Shown piece by piece: positions 34,376 through 47,138 of a DNA stretch of 64,000 bases (positions within the stretch are counted from its first letter, which is position 1; each line of letters begins with the position of its first letter). The DNA comes from Zanthoxylum bungeanum (lineage: Eukaryota > Streptophyta > Magnoliopsida > Sapindales > Rutaceae): assembly GCA_019454045.1 (NCBI GenBank), contig SKCR01025356.1, positions 372,001-436,000 of the forward strand, in the 5' to 3' direction. A model generated the notes under the pieces. That model was not told the DNA's origin, did no database searches, and saw only the letters and a program-made list of their open reading frames with translations. The position numbers were made by a program, and so were the translations under genes.

Positions 34376-35700
34376 GGAAGAGAAGACCGAGTAGTCACCA
34401 AGGAGACTGGCGGAAGACCTAACCCAACGGAATAGGAAATTCATCCATGCATGCATGCATACACGTAACGTACTTGCATTCTTTTGTGTTTTTGTTTTGT
34501 ATTCACAGGTTTCAAAGAAGAAGAAGAGAAAGCAGCAAAGATAAGCCAACCAGAAGCAGCAACACAGTAGCATCAGTCGGGAATGAATCCCAAGGTTGAG
34601 GCCCACAGTAGTATCAGTTTCGGGGATGGATCCTAGGGTTGAGGCCCATATCAATGTCAGTTTCGGGAAGGAATCCCAGGGTTGAGGCCCATATCGGTAT
34701 AAGTTTCGGGAAGAATCCCAGGGGGCGAAGCCCATATTATCAGCAGTTGAAAAGAAGATTTCCGTGGAGTGAGTGAGTAAAAAAAAAAAAAAAAAGAAAA
34801 AAAGAGAGAGAGATGTTCTTGATAGTTAGGCATATGTCCGGTGATGACATTGTTTGATGTAGGAAGAAATTTTAGAAATGATAAGTGCGAGATGTGCTCT
34901 CATCTGGTATTCTGAGTGGTTGATCTCGGCTAGGCTCGCGAGCACTTGATTACGGGATCTTAGCAGTAGAAGCCTGAGTAGTCGGTGAGATGTCTAGTTG
35001 AAGAGATGGCGGATCAGTGAATGACCGTTTGCCTAGATGTCCATCCTGGTTTACTTATGTTACAATATGCGATATGGTTGGAAACAAAGGAAAAGTCTGT
35101 GAAAAGAAAAGAAAAAAATAGACCACCTATAACCGATAAGCGTGAAGCTACCCATGGCCGAGTATTAGGACCACCATGAGGAGAAATGCTACCTTAAAGG
35201 GTATGTATGTCGAAAAAAAAAGAAAAGAGAAAAAGAAAAAGAAAAGAGAAAAAAGAAGTTCAAAATGAAAAGAAAAAAAGAAAGAGACGAAAGAAAAGAA
35301 GAAGAAAACCATATCATGTTGAGTACAAACGAGTAATTGCAGAGTATGATCAAGACATCTCGGTTGGTTAGACCCACTGATCCAATTCTCCAAGACAAAA
35401 TCATCGAGTTGGCTTACTTAAGGATTAAGCCGCGAAAGAACCTTGGCACACACACATTTGGAGTCTAGTTCAGATCACTCATTAAGACGGTCGGGTTTGA
35501 GTATATCAAGTACTTTGAAGGTTCTCTGGTTTCGACACGAAGCATCATTTGAGGACGAAAATATGTTTAGCTATCTGGATTATCTCATGAGAGGCAGTAT
35601 AATGTGTTGGTTTGTAACATCACCTCAGAAGATCTACCTTGACCTAATGAAAGCAGCAAAGAACAGTAAAATGAACCGAGACTGAGGGCGACCAGTCTAC
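34376..35700 (+). other. Spacer of the nested element with small array
   Basis: A short array of about 42-bp units (GGGAATGAATCCCAAGGTTG) lies at 34575-34735. It is followed by purine-rich runs (34782-34815, 35213-35310) and text shared with 2530-3150 and 41280-41430. No credible gene. Confidence 0.6.
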
Positions 35701-36700
35701 CATTTCTCATACATCACGGTTCGGGAATGAACCATCACATCAGCAATGCCTCGGGGATGAGGTTCAGTATGCCGGGAATGGCATTTCGAAGATGGAGCAT
35801 GAGTGGAGGCCCACATCAGCATCAGTTTGGGGATGAGTCCCAAGGTCGAGACCCACATCAGTATCAGTTTTGGGGATGAGTCCCAGGGTCGAGGCCCACA
35901 TCAGTATCAGTTTGGGGATGAGTCCCAGGGTCGAGGCCCACATCGGTATCAGTTTTGGGGATGAGTCCCAGGGTCGAGGCCCATATCGGTATCAGTTTGG
36001 GGATCAGTCCCAGGGTCGAGGCCCACATCAGCAGCAGTTTTGGGATGAGTCCCAAGGTCGAGGTCTACATCAGCATCGGTTTTGGGGATGAGTCCCAAGG
36101 TCGAGGCCTACATCAGTATCGGTTTGGGGATGAGTCCCAGGGTCGAGGCCCACATCAGTATCAGTTTTGGGGATGCATCCCAGGGTCGAGGCCCACATTG
36201 TCAGCGGTATTGGGATGCGTCCTAGGGTCGAGGCCCACATTGTCAGCAGTTTCAGGATGCGTCCCAAGGTCGAGGCCCATATTGTCAGCGGTATTGGGAT
36301 GCGTCCCAGGGTCGAGGCCAACGTTGTCAACAGTTTTGGGATGCGTCCCAGGGTCGAGGCCTATATTGTCAGTGGTATTGGGATGCGTCCCAGGGTCGAG
36401 GCCCACATTGTCAGCGATATTGGGATGCGTCCCAGGGTCGAGGCCCATGTTGTCAGTAGTTTCGGGATGCGTCCCAAGGTCAAGGCCCACATTGTCAGTG
36501 GTATTGGGATGCGTCCTAGGGTCGAGGCCCACGTTGTCAGTGGTTTTTGGGATGTGTCCCAAGGTCGAGGCCCACATTGTCAGCGGTATTGGGATGCATC
36601 CCAAGGTCAAGGTCCACATTTTCAGCAGTTTCGGGATGCGTCCCAGGGTCGAGGCCCACTGCATCATCAGTACAGTTCGGGAATAAAGCCCACATTCGGT
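35700..36700 (+). repeat. 42-bp tandem array of the nested element
   Basis: More than twenty units of 41-43 bp with GGGATGCGTCCCAGGGTCGA and GGCCCACATTGTCAGCGG. Two subtypes occur, one with CATCAGTATCAGTTT (35830-36175) and one with TTGTCAGCGGTATT (36190-36620). The unit length is a multiple of three, so long false reading frames appear on both strands. Confidence 0.95.
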
Positions 36701-36941
36701 GGTTCGGGAACAAAGCCTAGGGGTCGAAGCACCTCGCCACCATATCAGCTCAGTTTGGTAGTGATTCATAGAGATCGTAGCATCTTGCAGGGATGAACCT
36801 TGGGGTCGAAGCACCTCACACCAGATCAACTCAGTTCGAAGCAACAAGCAAGCCAAGTGGCAGCTGGCGAGCCAGGTAAATGAAAATGCATTGCATAACT
36901 TTGATAGGATTGTCATTGTCACACACTGCACAAGTCCCATC

Positions 36942-36955
36942 AAAGTGGGGGCGAC
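36942..36955 (+). other. Polypurine tract of the nested element
   Basis: AAAGTGGGGGCGAC directly precedes the 3' LTR start TGTAGGCACTG at 36956 and is identical to the outer element's tract. Confidence 0.9.
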
Positions 36956-39318
36956 TGTAGGCACTGCATTTTTGCATATAAGTCCAGATGATTAGCCTCG
37001 TACGGAGGCACTACTCTTTAAGTTGTTGAAGTCGCGGGAAACAGACGTCGGAAGGGAAAAGTCAGAAATCAATACCTTGTTTGATTTAATTCGTTTTCTT
37101 AGCTTCGGGTTTGCTCGTTGGACCTCTGTTTTAAAACTTATCCTTGGCCCAAAGCCCCCGCAAGCCACATCACCAAGCCACACACCAAGCCCACCAAACA
37201 ACCAACCACACGCCCAAGCCTTCCAACCACACGCCCATAAAGCCTCCAAGCCCATTAAATCACATCCAAAGATATTCAAACACATTAAACATATGTTAAA
37301 ATCCCATAAATCACCTTCCTAATTAAATTAAATCCCATGCCTAAATTAAACAAATCAAATCAAATCTCATAAATCCCTTTCCTAAACTAAAACAATCCCC
37401 TCCATAAATTAGAGAGATCATTTCCTTGTAGCACACTAATTAAAAGATATCCCCATAATTACACAATATTTATTTCCTTCCCGAACAAGGACAACCCTAA
37501 CCATCTCCTATAAAAAGAGACATGAAGCAAACCTCAAGACCCCCGAGACCGGAGAGCTCATTCACAGCAACAACAGAAAAATACCCTAAGAAACTGCTAT
37601 CTCTCTCTCGGCATGCATGAAAGTAACAAAACCTAAGAACCTGCTATCTCTCGGCATGCATAAAAGATAAAAACCCTAAGCAGCTCTATATTCTCTCCTC
37701 CATCTCGTCTCTCTCTTTCTTCAACACACACGCACTCAGCTCTCTCTCATTCCAACACACACACTTAGCTCTCTCTCATTAAACACATCAACCAACCGAT
37801 GCCTAAAGACACTCGACCATGTCAAATAAACCCCTCAAAACAAAACCTCACCCAACTCATAAACTAAACCGACAAGAAACATGAGACGCATCCCCAAAGC
37901 AGACACTTCACCTCACACACGAGCACCCCTCATAGCCACACACACACTACCCTCACAAATGCCAGCTCACTCACGCACTTCACACAGCCCCACACAGACA
38001 CACACAGTACCCTCACAAACACTCACTCCCTCACACTTCACACAGCCCCACACACAAAGAAAACAAACCCTTCACGCTCAGACCTCAAACAAATCACTCA
38101 CCTACGCTGCTCACAAACCCTCCACTGCCACGCCACCTCACACAGCCTCACGTTACTCTCACAAACACAGTACACTCACATACGCACACAGTGACTCACA
38201 CTTTGCAGGCCATAAACTAAGCCACGTGAAGACACAAACACACAGCCTCACAATAACCCTCACATACCCACTCAGCCCCTCCACTAATGCATGAACAACA
38301 ACCACTCAGCCCCTCCACTAATGCATGAAAAATAGCCACCGAGTCCCCACCAGCCGAGCAAACATCAAAACAAATATCCCTTCAACGTACACAGCAACCA
38401 ACGGACCGACCAACAAAACAAATCAGCCCTTCCATAAACAACAAGCAGCCATAACCGACCAAACAAATAAACAATAAACAATACCCTAAAAATAGCCCCC
38501 AAATAACCCAAAACAGTCCCAAAAGAAGCCTGAAAATCAGTAAAGAAACCTAGACAAAACAGTAGCTAAACCAGAGAAATTGGTGGCTTAAAATAGTGAA
38601 ACAACGAAGGGAAATATTGAATCAGTGAACCAGAAAAGTTACGGAGCATTGACCCTTCCGGCGACGTCCCAACGCACTCTCGAGAAGCGACTTAAAAGGT
38701 AAGACCTGAGGGCACCTTTTGTTATATTTTATTTTGTCGTCCTGGAAATGGCATGCTCGGTTGGACGTGGAATATGTCCAACCGGGTATGCAAAGTCCTA
38801 TATTAAAAACGACCGAGTTCTTTGGCCACATATTTATTATTCCATATTTATTTCGCATTATTAGTCTTTTATTATTTCGTATTTAATTTACGTTTATTGT
38901 TGCTTTATATTTTCGCATTTATCAATTTAATGTGTTCATGAGATTGCGTGCTTGCTTTTATTCGATTTACTTTTACGCATGCAAACTTAGATATAGGTTC
39001 TATTCCTATGTATGCAAACTTAGGTATAGGTTGTACGCAAACTTAGATATAGGTTATTCTTGCATATGTATGTTGCGTAGACTCAGTTATATTATCGCAC
39101 TAATCCGTTCATTACAAGTGATATAAGTAAGGGACCATTCCGAACCCAACGGTTTGAGCTCTTCCCTTGCGAGGGGTAAGTGCGGCCTTAAATCATTTCC
39201 CAGTTCACACTGGGTGGCGACTCCATTGTATTTCTCTGGTTTAGTCATCCGCGGGCTACTCCGTACTCTCGACCGGGCTGCGAACCTGGAACAGTGTCGC
39301 CGATTTCTGTGTCCTACA
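36956..39318 (+). repeat. 3' LTR of the nested element (2363 bp)
   Basis: It runs from TGTAGGCACTG to GTCCTACA. The TATA box TATAAAAAG is at 37509, followed by CT-rich and CACA-rich low-complexity sequence (37700-38300). The CT/CA-rich stretch gives a 137-codon frame that I do not accept as a gene. It ends with the 190-bp block common to all gypsy-type LTRs here. Confidence 0.9.
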
Positions 39319-40900
39319 TTGAGTCTTGTTCCCGAACCACTGAGTGGGTCTTGTTCCCGAATTGAATTGAGGGTCTTGTTCCCAAATTGAGAAGAGGGAT
39401 TGTTCCCGAATTGAGATGATGGTCTTGTTCCCTATTTGAGTTGTGGGTCTTGTTCCCAAACTGAGTTGTGGGTCTTGTTCCCGATTGTGGGTCTTGTTCC
39501 CAAATTGAGCTGCGGGTCTAGTTCCCTATTGTGGGTCTTGTTCCCAAATTGAGCTGCGGGTCTTGTTCCAGATTTGAGATGAGGGTATTATTCCCTATTT
39601 GAGTTGTGAGTCTTGTTCCCGATTATGGGTCTTGTTCCCAAATTGAGCTGCAGGTCTTGTTCCCGATTGTGGGTCTTGTTCCCAAATTGAACCGCGGGTC
39701 TTGTTCCCTATTGTGGGTCTTGTTCCCAAATTGAGCTGCGGGTCTTGTTCCTGATTGTGGGTCTTGTTCCCAAATTATGTTGTGGGTCTTGTTCCTGATT
39801 GTGGCTCTTATTCCCAAATTGAGCTGCGGGTCTTGTTCCCGATTGTGGGTCTTGTTCCCAAGTTGTGTTGCAGGTCTTGTTCCCAATTGTGGGTCTTGTT
39901 CCCAAATTGAGCTGCGGGTCTTGTTCCCGATTGTGGGTCTTGTTCCCAAATTGAATTGCGGGTCTTGTTCCCGATTGTGGGTCTGTATTGTTCCCAAATT
40001 GAATTGCGGGTCTTGTTCCCGATTGTGGGTCTGTATTGTTCCCAAATTGAATTACGGGTATTGTTCCCAAATTGAATTGCGGGTCTTGTTCCCGAACTGT
40101 GTTGAATGTGGGCTTAATCCCGAACTGTTTGGAGAGTGGGCTTCTTTCCCGAGCTGTGTTTAGAGTGGGCTTTATTCCCGAACTGATTGTGGGCTTTATT
40201 CCTGATCTGTGCTGAGAGTGGGCTTTATTCCCAAACTGAACTGATGGTGGGCTTTGTTCCCGAACTGTGCTGAATGTGGGCTTTATTCCATGGGCTTTGT
40301 TCCCGAACTGTGTAAAGAGTGGGCTTTGTTCCCTGGGCTTTATTCCCGAACTGTATTGATTGTGGGCTTTGTTCCCGAGCTGTACTGAATGTGGGCTTTC
40401 TTCCCTGGGCTTTATTCACTGGGCTTTGTTCCCGAACTGTGTAGAGAGTGGGCTTTGTTCCATGGGCTTTATTCCCAAAATTTATTGACTCTGGGATTTT
40501 TTCTCGAGCAGTACTGAATGTGGGCTTTGTTCCCTGGGCTTTATTCCCGAACTGTGTTGACTGTGGGCTTTGTTCCCGAGCTCTACTGAATGTGGGCTTT
40601 GTTCCCTGGGCTTTATTCCCGAGCTGTGTAGATAATGGGCTTTGTTCCCGAACTGTGTTGAAATATGGCTTTATTCCCCTGGGCTTTATTCCCGAACTGT
40701 GTTGAGAGTGGGCTTTGTTCCCTAGGCTTTATTCCCGAACTATGTAGAGTGGGCTTTGTTCCCGAACTGTGTTGAAATAGGGCTTATTCCCCTGGGCTTT
40801 ATTCCCGAACTGTTGATTGTGGGTTTTATTCCATGGGCTTTGTTCCCGAACTGTTGATTGTGGGCTTTATTCCCGAACTGTTGATAATGTGAGCCTCGGC
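39319..40900 (-). repeat. Tandem arrays of the outer element
   Basis: The first part (39319-40110) has a 45-bp compound unit: GTCTTGTTCCCAAATTGAGC plus a TGCGG linker, then GTCTTGTTCCCGATTGTGG. The second part (40110-40890) has units around GTGGGCTTTATTCCCGAACT. All carry TTCCCGAA, the complement of the TTCGGGAA seen in the other elements' arrays. It sits between spacer and 3' LTR, as in those elements. Confidence 0.9.
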
Positions 40901-41433
40901 CCTAGGATCCATTCCCGAAACTGCTTGTCTTTGCCGCTTTTTCCTTTTCTTCAAAACCTGCGAACAAAGACAAAAATAAAAACTGCGTGTATGTGACGTG
41001 TATGCATGTATGCAAGTATGTATTTCCTATTCCGATGAGTTAGGTCTTCCTTGTGATCCTCGGTGCTTCTCGCTTACAAAAGTCTTTGATCGCCCCCTGG
41101 GTCGGCTTACAATTTCCTTTTGCCAGTTCTTTTCTGGTGATTGTTCAGTTCTCTTTTGTCTCATGGCTCAAGATTCCGTTATGTCCCTTATTCGCGGTAT
41201 GGTAGACTGGTCGCCCCCAGATTTGATTAACTTTCTGCTATCCGCTACTTGCACTAGGTCAAGGTGAACCACCTGGTGGGGCATTCCATATCAACATGCT
41301 ATATTACAAGCTATGAACTAGTCTCAATTGTTATACATATCATTGTCCTCAAAGAATGCTCAGTAATGATACCAGAGAACCTTCAAAACACTCGATGCAA
41401 CTCAAATCCAAGTCTTTGAATAAATGATCTAAG
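40901..41433 (-). other. Outer-element spacer, left of the CACTA insertion
   Basis: Inverted match to 3130-3900 of the left element. It runs to GATCTAAG, whose last three bases are the CACTA target site. A frame at 40998-41267 has no recognisable domain and overlaps repeat sequence, so I do not call it a gene. Confidence 0.65.
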
Positions 41434-41447
41434 CACTACAAGAATTA
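41434..41447 (+). repeat. Left terminal inverted repeat
   Basis: CACTACAAGAATTA matches the complement of 50037-50050 over 14 bases. After a short mismatch, TTTAGCGTC also matches, so the repeat extends imperfectly to about 28 bp. The transposase cleaves at this end. Confidence 0.95.
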
Positions 41448-41454
41448 TGGCTTT

Positions 41455-42292
41455 TAGCGTCCAAATATTTAGCGTCGAAACATTATGCGACGCTAAAGGT
41501 ATGTTTTTAGCGTCGAATATTAGTTTCGACGCTATATGTCATATTTTTAGCGACGGAATAAAACTTCGACGCAGAATATTAATGTTTTGGCGTCGAAACT
41601 ATATTTCGACGCTAAAAACATAACTTTAAAGTCGAAAAATATTCGACGCTGAATAATTATATTATTGCAATAATTTTTGGTGCCAGATATTACACTTTTA
41701 GCGTCGAAACACGTGGTCGACGCCAATAATATAATTTTAGCGTCGAACATATATCGTCGCTAAAGGTGTATGAAGTTTCCACCGGCAAATCCTTGACTCT
41801 TTCGCGTCTAAATTAAATTCGACGCTAAAAACGGAAACAATTAGAGTCGAATGTGAATAATCGACGCCAAAAATAATACTTTTAGCGTCGAACCAATTTT
41901 CGACGCCAAAGAGTTATGAAGCTTCCACCGACAGGTCCTTGATTCTTTCGCGTCTAAATTTAATTCGACGCTATATGTTTTATATTTAGCGTCGACAAAA
42001 CAGTTTCGACGCTAAAAACGTATACAATTAGCGTCGATTTTGAATATTCGACGCTAAAAATAATACTTTTAGCGTCGAACAAATATTCGACGCTAAATAG
42101 TTATGAAGCTTCCACCGACAGATTCTTGATTCTTTCGCGTCTAAATTAAATCCGACGCTAATATTTTATATTTAGCGTCGAAAAAACGGGTTCGACGCTA
42201 AATGTTACATATTTAGCGTCGAAAAAACCGTTTCGACGCTAAAAACGGCAACAATTAGCGTCGAATTTAGTATTCGACGCTAAAGATAGATT
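41455..42292. repeat. Left subterminal repeat region
   Basis: Many copies of TTTAGCGTCGAA and its complement TTCGACGCTAAA alternate in both orientations, often as short inverted pairs. A second-order unit containing GAAGCTTCCACCGACAGG recurs near 41772, 41918 and 42105. Such subterminal motifs are the known binding sites of the TNPA-type protein in En/Spm. Confidence 0.92.
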
Positions 42293-42738
42293 AAAATACA
42301 GAAGGTCACCCCCCTTCTCCCCCTCTGTTTTTTCTCTCATTCTCTTCATAAAAATCCTCTGAAATCTGAGAATTTCTCCTCTACAGCCTCACATCTCTCC
42401 TAAAAATTTTCAATAAAATTGTAATCAATTTCCGAAAAGGTAAATCTTCTTTCATATTTCTTTATTATTTTCAATTTTTATGATTATATATGTTGTTTAT
42501 ATGTTGTTTATATGTTGTTTATATGCTGTTTGTTATGATTTATGATTCATATATGTAGAGAGTAAGTATATTAATTAACAAAATAGAATTTTTCTGTAAA
42601 CTATTTAATTAATTTATCAACCCAAATATATATATATATATATATATGCTTAAATTAAGTATTACTGAATTAGTAATGTTGATTACTGTAAAATGATATC
42701 TAATAATTATATTATTATATTTAGGTATTCTGCTTGAA

Positions 42739-45700
42739 ATGGATAGAAATTGGATGAGCTCTCTGGATAGATTGAGTGTTGAATATCGTAATGGAGTGTC
42801 TGAGTTTATGGAAGTCGCAAAGCAACACATTGATGCAGAAGGTCGTGTTCGTTGTCCATGTGCAAATTGTTTGAATAGGAAAAGGAAGCGGTTAGATGAA
42901 GTTCATAATCATTTATACATGCCAGGAATATCACCCACTTACCGTACGTGGATTTATCACGGTGAGCAGTATCATTCTCAGTCACGGTTTTTTGATGTCG
43001 GCGAAGGGAGCAGTAGTTACAATCAACCTGCAAACGATGATATCGCCGATATTTTGCATGACTTACAAGGTCCACAACTTGGTCATAGTGTTAGTGGCGA
43101 CATGCCAGTGTTAAGTGGAAATGATCAAAACTTATTTAGTGAACTACTTGATGAGGCAAAAAAAATTCCATTCGAAGGTGCTGGAATGTCGATCTTGAAT
43201 TTCGTTGTGAATTATTACACATTAAAGTGATCAACAGAATGACCAACAAAAGTATCGATATGATGTTAGAGTTACTGGCCCAAATGTTACGGTTGGAAGC
43301 GAATTGCCTAAGTCGTACTACGAGGCAAAGAAAATGTTGCGTGATCTGGGAATGGGGTATGAATCCATTCATGCTTGTAAGTTTGATTGTGTATTATTTC
43401 GTGCCGAGTATGAATCACTTGAACATTGTCCGATATGTGGTGAAAGTCGGTACAAAGTCCGTGGTATGGGGAAGAAAGTGCCTCAAAAGATATTGCGATA
43501 TTTCCCTTTAACGCCCAGGCTGCAGAGATTGTTCATGTCACGACACACAGCGACTGATATGATGTGGCATCATGAAAAGAGGATCGGTGCGGAGGGCATA
43601 CTTAGACATCCTGCGGACGGAACCGAATGGAAGGAATTTGATGACATGTACCCCCGTTTCGCTGAGGACCCCCGTAATGTCAGGTTAGGTCTTGCCTCTG
43701 ATGGTTTAGCCCATTTGGGAATATGTACAACTCTTATAGCATCTGGCCCGTTATTGTCATTCCATATAACTTACCTCCATGGAAATGTATGAAGGATCCG
43801 TTCATGTTTATGTCATTGCTTATCCCTGGTCCACGTTCACCTGGTAAAGATATAAATATTTACTTGAGACCATTGATCGAGGAGTTACAAACATTATGGA
43901 ATGTGGGTGTACATACCTATGATGCAGCTTCAGAGCAGTATTTTCAGATGCATGCCGCATTATTATGGACCATTAATGATTTTCCAGCCTATGGTTCATT
44001 ATCTGGATGGAGCACTAAGGGATACATGGCATGTCCAGTTTGTGCGGATCATACACCTTCGCAACGATTACGGAATAAAATCGGATACACGGGGCACATG
44101 AGATTTCTTGAGTCGAGTCATCCTTGGCGGAGGAGTAAATTATTTAACGGGCAACATGAACCTCAGAGTAAGCCCAGTCGATTGTCTGCATTTGACATAC
44201 TTTGCCAACATCAACAACTCAAAGACAGCACACCAGGTAAACATCCTAATAATAGAGATAAAAATCGAAAACGGTTACCTGAAGAGTTGAATTGGACAGG
44301 AAAAAGTATTTTCTTTGAGTTAGAATATTGGGGGACTCTGAGTTTGCGACATAATTTGGATGTAATGCATATAGAGAAAAATATTTGTGAGAGTTTAGTG
44401 GGTACACTATTCAATATTCGAGTAAGACAAAAGACACTGTAAATGCTAGATTGGACCTACAAGATCTTAGAATTCACAGTGAATTGCATTTACAAGACTC
44501 CTCTCGAGGTTTTATTAAGCCTCCTGCTAGTTATGTGCTCAATCAATCGGAGAGAAAATCATTCTGTGATTGGCTGAAAATGGTTAAATTCCCTGATAAT
44601 TATGCATCCAATATTGGGCGTTGGGTCAGAGATGATACAATAACGGGATTAAAGAGTCACGATTGTCATGTGCTGCTCGAGATTCTCCTTCCTGTTGGCA
44701 TTCGACCTTATCTCCCCCCGAATGTATGCGACGCCGTACTTGATCTATGTGGCTCTTTAAACAATTGTGTCAGAGGACATTAAGCACATCTGTTATTGAC
44801 GACCTTGAGCGAGGAATCGTGATAATCCTATGCAAGCTGGAGCGAATTTTGCCACCCGCTTCTTTGATGTCATGGTACATCTGGCTGTGCATTTACCGGA
44901 TGAAGCTAGAAAGGGAGGTCCTGTCCATTACAGATGGATGTATCCCATTGAGAGGTACTATATATATATATATATATACAGTTTTATATAAGAAAATTTG
45001 TAACCGTTTTTATTTGCATATAATTTAGTGTTAATGCAAACTTGTTGTCATATCTGCAGAGCTTTGGGAGATTACAAACAATATGTCAAAAACAAGGCAC
45101 GACCTGAAGGTTCAATAGCTGAAGCTGTTATAATAAATGAAGCAATAACATTTTGTTCGATGTACATGCAGAATATTGAAACTCATTTCAATCGTCGGCC
45201 ACGAAACTATGATGGAGATGCAAGTAATAGCCAAGAGATCACAGTGTTCCGTCAAAATTACAGACCATTTGGGGCAGTAGGTGTCAAATTACTAACCGTC
45301 AGGAAGTTCAACGTGCGCATTGGTTTATATTGAGTAATTGTGATGAAGTGCAACCGTATTTAACGTAAGTTTTTTCTGGTGCATCATTACTGAATTTTTT
45401 CCATACATTAACCGTGATAATTTATTGTAGGCAACATCTAACAATGCTACAAATTGCTGGTGACCATAATGTTGATGAAACCCACAAAAAAGAATTTCCT
45501 AAATGGTTTGAGACAACTGTAAGTTATAATATTTTATATTTATTTTGATCCTAACATTAGACATTTCAGTTTGTTATATTAACACATATATTTCATTGTC
45601 AGATTATTAATCAAGTGGAAAATGGTCAATTGGACTCGCAATCATCGTTGGTTTCTTTGGCTTATGGGCCTCAAATGCAGGCGTATGAGTACAGTGGATG

Positions 45701-46339
45701 TATTGTCAACGGAGTTAGATTTCATACCGAACAGCGAGATGTTAATCATGTGACTCAAAATTCTGGAATGTAGTCCAAGGAGAACACGGCTCAGATGTAA
45801 TTTACTTCTACGGCGTATTGCAATCGGTCATTGAGTTCATATATCGACCCAGACGACATACTGTGCTATTCCAATGTAAGTGGTTTGACACTAATGCCAG
45901 AAAGAGGAGAATTCAATTAAGTAGTAATCATCTCACGTCAATTAATGTTCAACGTTGTTGGTACAAGAATGATCCATACATTTTTTGTACGCAAGCACGT
46001 TCAGTGATATATATACCTGATCCTAAGTTAGGAACTGGATGGATGGTGGTAGAAAAGTTACAACATAGGGCCATTTGGGACACGCAGGAGAAAGATAGAG
46101 TTGACATATCAGATGAAACACAAGAAGTCTCCGGCAATTTTGAAGTTCCTGAACAGATATTTGTTGGACCAACTGTCAACGTTCCTGAAAATATAACATT
46201 AACTCGATCTAGTACAGACGTTGAGCTAATTCCTTATTCTGAAGTGAGCGTTGAAGTAGCAAGTGAAGAACAATTTGACACTGAAGATGACTTCGATTCC
46301 AGTCACGAATCCTCAAATACCGACGATAATAGTGATTAA
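42739..46339 (+). pseudogene. CACTA transposase (TNPD type), frameshifted
   Basis: A non-coding leader exon (splice donor at 42440) is joined to 42725, with ATG at 42739. Domains in order are a Transpos_assoc-like N-terminus with a Cys-rich motif (CPCANCLNRK, 42739-42960), the Transposase_21 catalytic region (about 43300-44450; IHACKFDCVLF, WYHL-equivalent HNLDVMHIEKNICESLVGT), a DUF4218-like region (44460-45360) and a DUF4216-like region (45603-46060), then an acidic tail. Introns: 44955-45059, 45365-45430 and 45519-45602, all GT-AG. Frame changes near 43225, 43300, 43712, 44430, 44760-44900 and 45769 prevent a full protein. The family acts as the endonuclease and strand-transferase of the element. 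Confidence 0.88.
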
Positions 46340-46466
46340 TTATGAAGTTACAGTATTTTGTTATGGATGAATAATTTTATGGATTAATGTATGGTTGTTG
46401 ATTTTAATTACTCTTTAGATATTGTTGAAATATTAACGTAATGATTAATAGTATAACTATGTTATG

Positions 46467-46957
46467 AATGAGTTTTTTGTTTCTGAGCCAAGGAAGAAGA
46501 GAAGCACTGGTTCCAGGGATGTAAAGGACATTTAGCGTCGATTACTTCGACGCTAAATGTCAATTACTTCGACGCTAATTGTTAGGCGGGTTATTGAAAA
46601 ATTAGGGTTTTTTTCCGGGAAATTTAATTTTTATTTACTAGCGTCGAAATACTATATTCGACGCTATATGTCTTACATTTAGCGTCGCCAATTGTATGTC
46701 GACGCTATATGTCTTTAATTTCGCGTCGAATACAGTATTTCGACGCTATATGTCTCTACTTTAGCGTCGAATATATATGTCGACGCTAATTAAAAATTAA
46801 ATTTCCCGGAAAAAAAACCCTAATTTTTCAATAACCCGCCTAACAATTAGCGTCGAAGTACTGCGACGCTAACAGTCAATTATTTCGACGCTAAATGTCC
46901 TTAAATAAATCCCTAAAACCAGTGCTTCTCTTCTTCCTCGGCTCAGCAAAAACTCAT
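46467..46957. repeat. Internal inverted repeat with subterminal-type motifs
   Basis: Arms of about 170 bp (46467-46640 and about 46790-46957) are complementary. Both contain GAAGAAGAGAAGCACTGG, GGCGGGTTATTGAAAAATTA and TTCCCGG(A/G)AA-type text. Arms and the 150-bp centre hold roughly ten GCGTCGAA / TTCGACGC motifs, like those at the element ends. It lies between the end of the transposase gene and the leader exon of the second gene. Confidence 0.9.
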
Positions 46958-47106
46958 TTCTCATTCTCCAACAGTGACGAACGAAGGAAATCAACAGGTA
47001 AGTCTCCTTTGTTGATTTAAAATTGTTTATGAGATGAATTTGATGAATTTGAGGATGAGTTTGATGATATTATTGATGAAATTGATGAATTATTTTTTGA
47101 TGAAAT

Positions 47107-47138
<32 letters not shown>

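Larger units (their letters stand above)
31540..39318 (+). mobile_element. Nested Tat-like element with integrase remnant
   Basis: Two LTRs (31540-32582 and 36956-39318) enclose a primer site, leader, integrase fragment, spacer, tandem array and polypurine tract. The flanks CTGAG (31535-31539) and TTGAG (39319-39323) are a 5-bp target duplication with one C/T change. It is inserted in opposite orientation within the outer element. Most of gag-pol is missing and the integrase has stops, so it is inactive. Confidence 0.85.

Noticed and set aside
35955..36964. Overlapping long reading frames (243, 209 and 267 codons) on both strands
   Set aside because: They lie in a 42-bp tandem array whose unit is a multiple of three and lacks stops, so frames open on both strands. 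No domain and no codon structure.
37881..38294. 137-codon frame rich in His, Ser, Thr and Pro
   Set aside because: CA/CT-rich low-complexity sequence inside an LTR; not conserved as a frame in the sister LTRs.
39623..40163. Reading frames of 120-140 codons on both strands
   Set aside because: They result from the 45-bp compound tandem unit of the outer element; the peptides are simple repeats.
41455..42292. Regularly spaced short repeats that could suggest a CRISPR array
   Set aside because: The repeats alternate in orientation, are about 12 bp, and sit at the ends of a CACTA transposon in a plant genome.
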